Shown here in pieces: positions 12,574 to 14,830 of a stretch of 14,830 nucleotides of DNA. The notes beneath the pieces were generated by a model. The model worked only from the letters and a program-made list of their open reading frames with translations. It made no database searches and was not told the origin of the DNA. The position numbers were made by a program, and so were the translations under genes. Position 1 is the stretch's first letter, and each line of letters starts with the position of its first letter. The DNA is from CAYNST01 sp964399955 (GTDB lineage: Bacteria > Pseudomonadota > Gammaproteobacteria > Pseudomonadales > Cellvibrionaceae): positions 1 to 14,830 of the forward strand of contig CAYNST010000086.1 in NCBI GenBank assembly GCA_964399955.1, given 5' to 3'.

Positions 12574-13812
12574 ATGACAAACAAAACGAACAATCTAAAG
12601 TGGGATTCAGCCCTGTTACCAGGGAAGCATACTGGTACTGTCTTGCCTGTTGTGCACGAAAAGTTGTCTCTAATACAATCCACAAGTGCCTCGCCCACTG
12701 ATGGAATCGATATCGCCCTGTTCGCCCAGGATCTGCGCAATCCGCTGGCTGTTATACAGAACATTGTGCGTCTGCTGGCGGAGTCCAAAAATATGAACAT
12801 AAAACAGCGCGATTTGATCAACATACTCGGCCGCCAGGGCGAGGTGCTTGCACGGGTGGTTAACGGTTATGCCGATATGTTTGATATTTCCAGGGGAAAC
12901 TTTTATCTGGAGAAAAAGCGACTGGATCTTCGCCGCGTCATTGATGATGCTCTTGAGGTCATCCAGGTGAAGCTGGCAAGATGTGGTCAGCGGGTTTCAG
13001 TCACGCGTCCTGGAACACCGGTGATGGTATTGGGCGACCAGACCCGTCTTGAGCAGGTTATCATCAGCTTGGTACTGCGAGTTGCCCGCACCGCAACCGG
13101 CGATGGCGCCATCGAGATTGTTCTGGAGCAGGGCTCGACGGAGTCAAGCGTTGTCATTCGGCACTCCGGCGCAACTGGGGTCGCCAATCGCCGCACCACT
13201 GCGACCGAAATGCCTGAGCAAGCGATCGGCTCATTGGCGTCCGAATTCATTGATGGCGATATGGAACTTGCCATCGTCAAGAATTTGATTAAAGTTCATC
13301 GGGGACGGTTTGAAGCTTGCAGCGGTGAAGTAGGCCGGGGGAGGGAGTTGGTGTTCGTACTTCCGTCGCTGGACCAGACCCAGAAGGTAAAAAAACTGAG
13401 TAGCTCCCTCCCGGCGACGCAAGACACTTTGCCTAAGCTGCAGGTCCTGGTGGTAGATAATAACAAGGACTCGGCCGATACCTTTGCAATGTTGCTGAGT
13501 ATCCTTGGCAATGAAGTTCAAGTGGCCTATAACGGCTTTGACACACTGGAGCTGGCTAAAGCGGGGCGCCCCCACGTGGTTTTCCTGGACTCGGTGTTGT
13601 CAGATATGGATGCAACTCGGATCGGCCAAATCCTTCGGTCTGACCCACCTACCGCTGGAGCAGTGCTGGTGGAGATGAGCGCAGGCGGCCATGAGTGCAC
13701 CAACATCAACAGTCGGCATAAAGTTTTTGATCGGCAATTCCAAAAGCCGTTGGATTTCGACGAACTGGAGTCATTCTTGATCACGGCGAGGAAGAAACTA
13801 GGCCGGCAATGA
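12574..13812 (+). CDS. Degenerate hybrid histidine kinase (pseudokinase) with C-terminal receiver
   Basis: This 412-residue protein has the layout of a kinase core plus receiver, but the kinase motifs are broken. The H-box reads FAQDLRNPLAVI, so the phosphoacceptor His is Gln52. In the ATPase domain the N-box Asn is replaced (SLVLRVARTA, Arg169 at the expected position), the G1 Asp is His197 (RHSGATGV), and the glycines of the G2 box are lost (GDMELAIVKN, 228-237). The fold is still recognisable through D155-QTR-L and ELAIVKNLIKVH. The receiver (about 288-405) keeps phospho-Asp339 (VFLDS), Ser369 and Lys391 (QKP), but its acidic pair is Asp295-Asn296. It cannot autophosphorylate in the usual way; it may be a phosphate acceptor or an allosteric partner of another kinase. 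There is no sensor or membrane domain. ATG 12574 is chosen because GGAAG (12560-12564) lies 9 nt before it; an upstream in-frame ATG at 12508 lacks support. Confidence 0.85.
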   Translation: MTNKTNNLKWDSALLPGKHTGTVLPVVHEKLSLIQSTSASPTDGIDIALFAQDLRNPLAVIQNIVRLLAESKNMNIKQRDLINILGRQGEVLARVVNGYADMFDISRGNFYLEKKRLDLRRVIDDALEVIQVKLARCGQRVSVTRPGTPVMVLGDQTRLEQVIISLVLRVARTATGDGAIEIVLEQGSTESSVVIRHSGATGVANRRTTATEMPEQAIGSLASEFIDGDMELAIVKNLIKVHRGRFEACSGEVGRGRELVFVLPSLDQTQKVKKLSSSLPATQDTLPKLQVLVVDNNKDSADTFAMLLSILGNEVQVAYNGFDTLELAKAGRPHVVFLDSVLSDMDATRIGQILRSDPPTAGAVLVEMSAGGHECTNINSRHKVFDRQFQKPLDFDELESFLITARKKLGRQ

Positions 13813-13917
13813 CCATACACGCTTGCAGAGCCTGATTGCCAATGACTTTGCCATCGCCCGGGCGGCCTGGGGGCACAGGGCCTGGCGCAAGTGCCTTCTT
13901 TTGGCCCGCTCTGGGCG

Positions 13918-14676
13918 TTATGGAGTCTCTACAGGGAATTCCTGCCAGTAGAGATCGCCTTCGCCTACCACTGCATCAAGCATTGCGCAGCGGTGGGGCT
14001 CTGTGACTGGGTTACAGAAGACGGCGGCGGTTTTGAGCTCCTGGATTGATACTTCGTACCCATCGAAGGGACGCAGCATTCTTGACTCGAACGCGCTTGC
14101 ATTGTCAAATTCCAGTACGGTTTTTTCGGAGGCGTGGCAGGTTCCACAGTTTGAGCGAACTTCCCCACTGTTGGTGCGCACGTAGGGTTCGCTGTAAGGG
14201 ATATTATGCTGCAGAGGGAAGGCCAGCTCCGCCTTGATGCTATTGAAGCCTTCGGTGCGAAAACTTAATTCAAGTAGATTGGGAGTGGGACCGGTAACGC
14301 TTTTAGGAATAAGCGCTTGTGGAACAACACTCAATATCAAGCGATCAATAAAAATAAATATGCGCGGATTGCCTCTGCCGTTGGCGCGTTGAGCACTGAA
14401 AGTACTTTGCGTAAGGTTGACGGGAAAGGGGCGCGGCAGGCTCTGCATAAAACACGGGAGATCAAGGGGTTTTGGCAGTGCGTTGATCCAGTCAGTGACA
14501 CTTTCGATATCCGTCAAAACCATGCCGTCCGGAGCCACACAGAGAGCCCGGTCAATAGGAGCCGATTCAGAGGGGCCTTCAGGTAAGCTCGCTCCGCCGC
14601 ATCCAGCCAAAAGGGTTATGGCCACCGCCGCCCAAATCCCGCAGGCATTGCCCCTGATCCGAGAACTGGTCTGCAT
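13918..14676 (-). CDS. Lipoprotein with a single c-type haem-binding motif, function unknown
   Basis: This 252-residue protein has a lipoprotein signal peptide: an Arg-containing N-terminus, hydrophobic AAVAITLL (16-23) and lipobox LAGC with Cys26 as the lipidated residue. It should be anchored in the outer or inner membrane, facing the periplasm. CGTCH (177-181) is a CxxCH site for covalent haem attachment, so it is a likely monohaem c-type cytochrome. Further cysteines at 46, 75 and near 220-231 could form disulfides. The sequence around the haem site does not look like a classic cytochrome c fold, and I do not recognise a named family. The start at 14676 is preceded by GGGGGA about 4 nt upstream, an acceptable if close ribosome binding site. 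The gene is convergent with the pseudokinase gene, 105 bp apart. No partner redox gene is visible before the window ends. Confidence 0.8.
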   Translation of the reverse strand: MQTSSRIRGNACGIWAAVAITLLAGCGGASLPEGPSESAPIDRALCVAPDGMVLTDIESVTDWINALPKPLDLPCFMQSLPRPFPVNLTQSTFSAQRANGRGNPRIFIFIDRLILSVVPQALIPKSVTGPTPNLLELSFRTEGFNSIKAELAFPLQHNIPYSEPYVRTNSGEVRSNCGTCHASEKTVLEFDNASAFESRMLRPFDGYEVSIQELKTAAVFCNPVTEPHRCAMLDAVVGEGDLYWQEFPVETP

Positions 14677-14830
14677 TTATTCCCCCGGCCTGGCCAAAGA
14701 TGCATAGAAACTGTATGTTCAATACAATACTCCTTGGCGGGACATGTGCACAAGCAATCTGAAAAATGGTGGGTAGATTTGCGAAACAACCCGCAGACCC
14801 GCCCCCTGGCCCAGACAAGAGGCATTAGGG

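Noticed and set aside
13855..13864. CGCCCGGGCG palindrome between the convergent pseudokinase and lipoprotein genes
   Set aside because: It is a GC-only palindrome in GC-rich DNA with no T-run on either side, so it cannot be called a terminator.

Overview
The window reads as chromosomal DNA of a Gram-negative bacterium, most likely a gammaproteobacterium and possibly a marine one. The reasons are a lipobox lipoprotein with a c-type haem motif, a class A penicillin-binding protein, a DUF885 peptidase-like exported protein, and the overall gene style and moderately high GC. The exact lineage cannot be fixed from the sequence alone. No tRNA, rRNA, CRISPR array or complete insertion sequence was seen.

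Layout, left to right. (1) Positions 3-2975, plus strand: the 3' end of a DUF2306 membrane protein, then a YtrA-type GntR repressor, an ABC ATPase and an ABC-2 type permease. The last three are translationally coupled through very short overlaps. A 213-bp element with perfect 14-bp inverted ends (GTAA...TTAC) and an 8-bp target duplication sits exactly at the stop codon of the DUF2306 gene, so it looks like an IS66-type MITE. (2) Positions 3327-6575, plus: a very large bifunctional penicillin-binding protein with a long insert in its transpeptidase region. It converges on (3) a secreted DUF885 protein (6658-8475, minus). (4) Positions 8696-10606, minus: a hybrid histidine kinase with two near-duplicate PAS domains and a C-terminal receiver. 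(5) Positions 10607-12573 are gene-poor. They hold a stand-alone GreA/GreB C-terminal-domain protein, a 34-residue lysine-rich microprotein with a good ribosome binding site, short tandem and inverted repeats, and a strong 14-bp-stem terminator with no obvious gene before it. (6) Positions 12574-13812, plus: a protein built like a hybrid histidine kinase whose phosphoacceptor His and ATP-binding motifs are lost, while its receiver keeps the phosphorylatable Asp. (7) Positions 13918-14676, minus: a lipoprotein with one CxxCH haem site, convergent with the pseudokinase.

How the parts may work together: the GntR/ABC set is a self-regulated exporter-like unit of the YtrA class. The PBP and the DUF885 protein act in the envelope, but nothing ties them to each other beyond adjacency. 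The active PAS-PAS kinase and the degenerate kinase-receiver lie about 2 kb apart and could exchange phosphoryl groups, but this is only an inference. The best leads are the precisely placed MITE, the pseudokinase, the lysine-rich microprotein beside the GreA/GreB-like gene, and the orphan terminator that implies an unannotated transcript.
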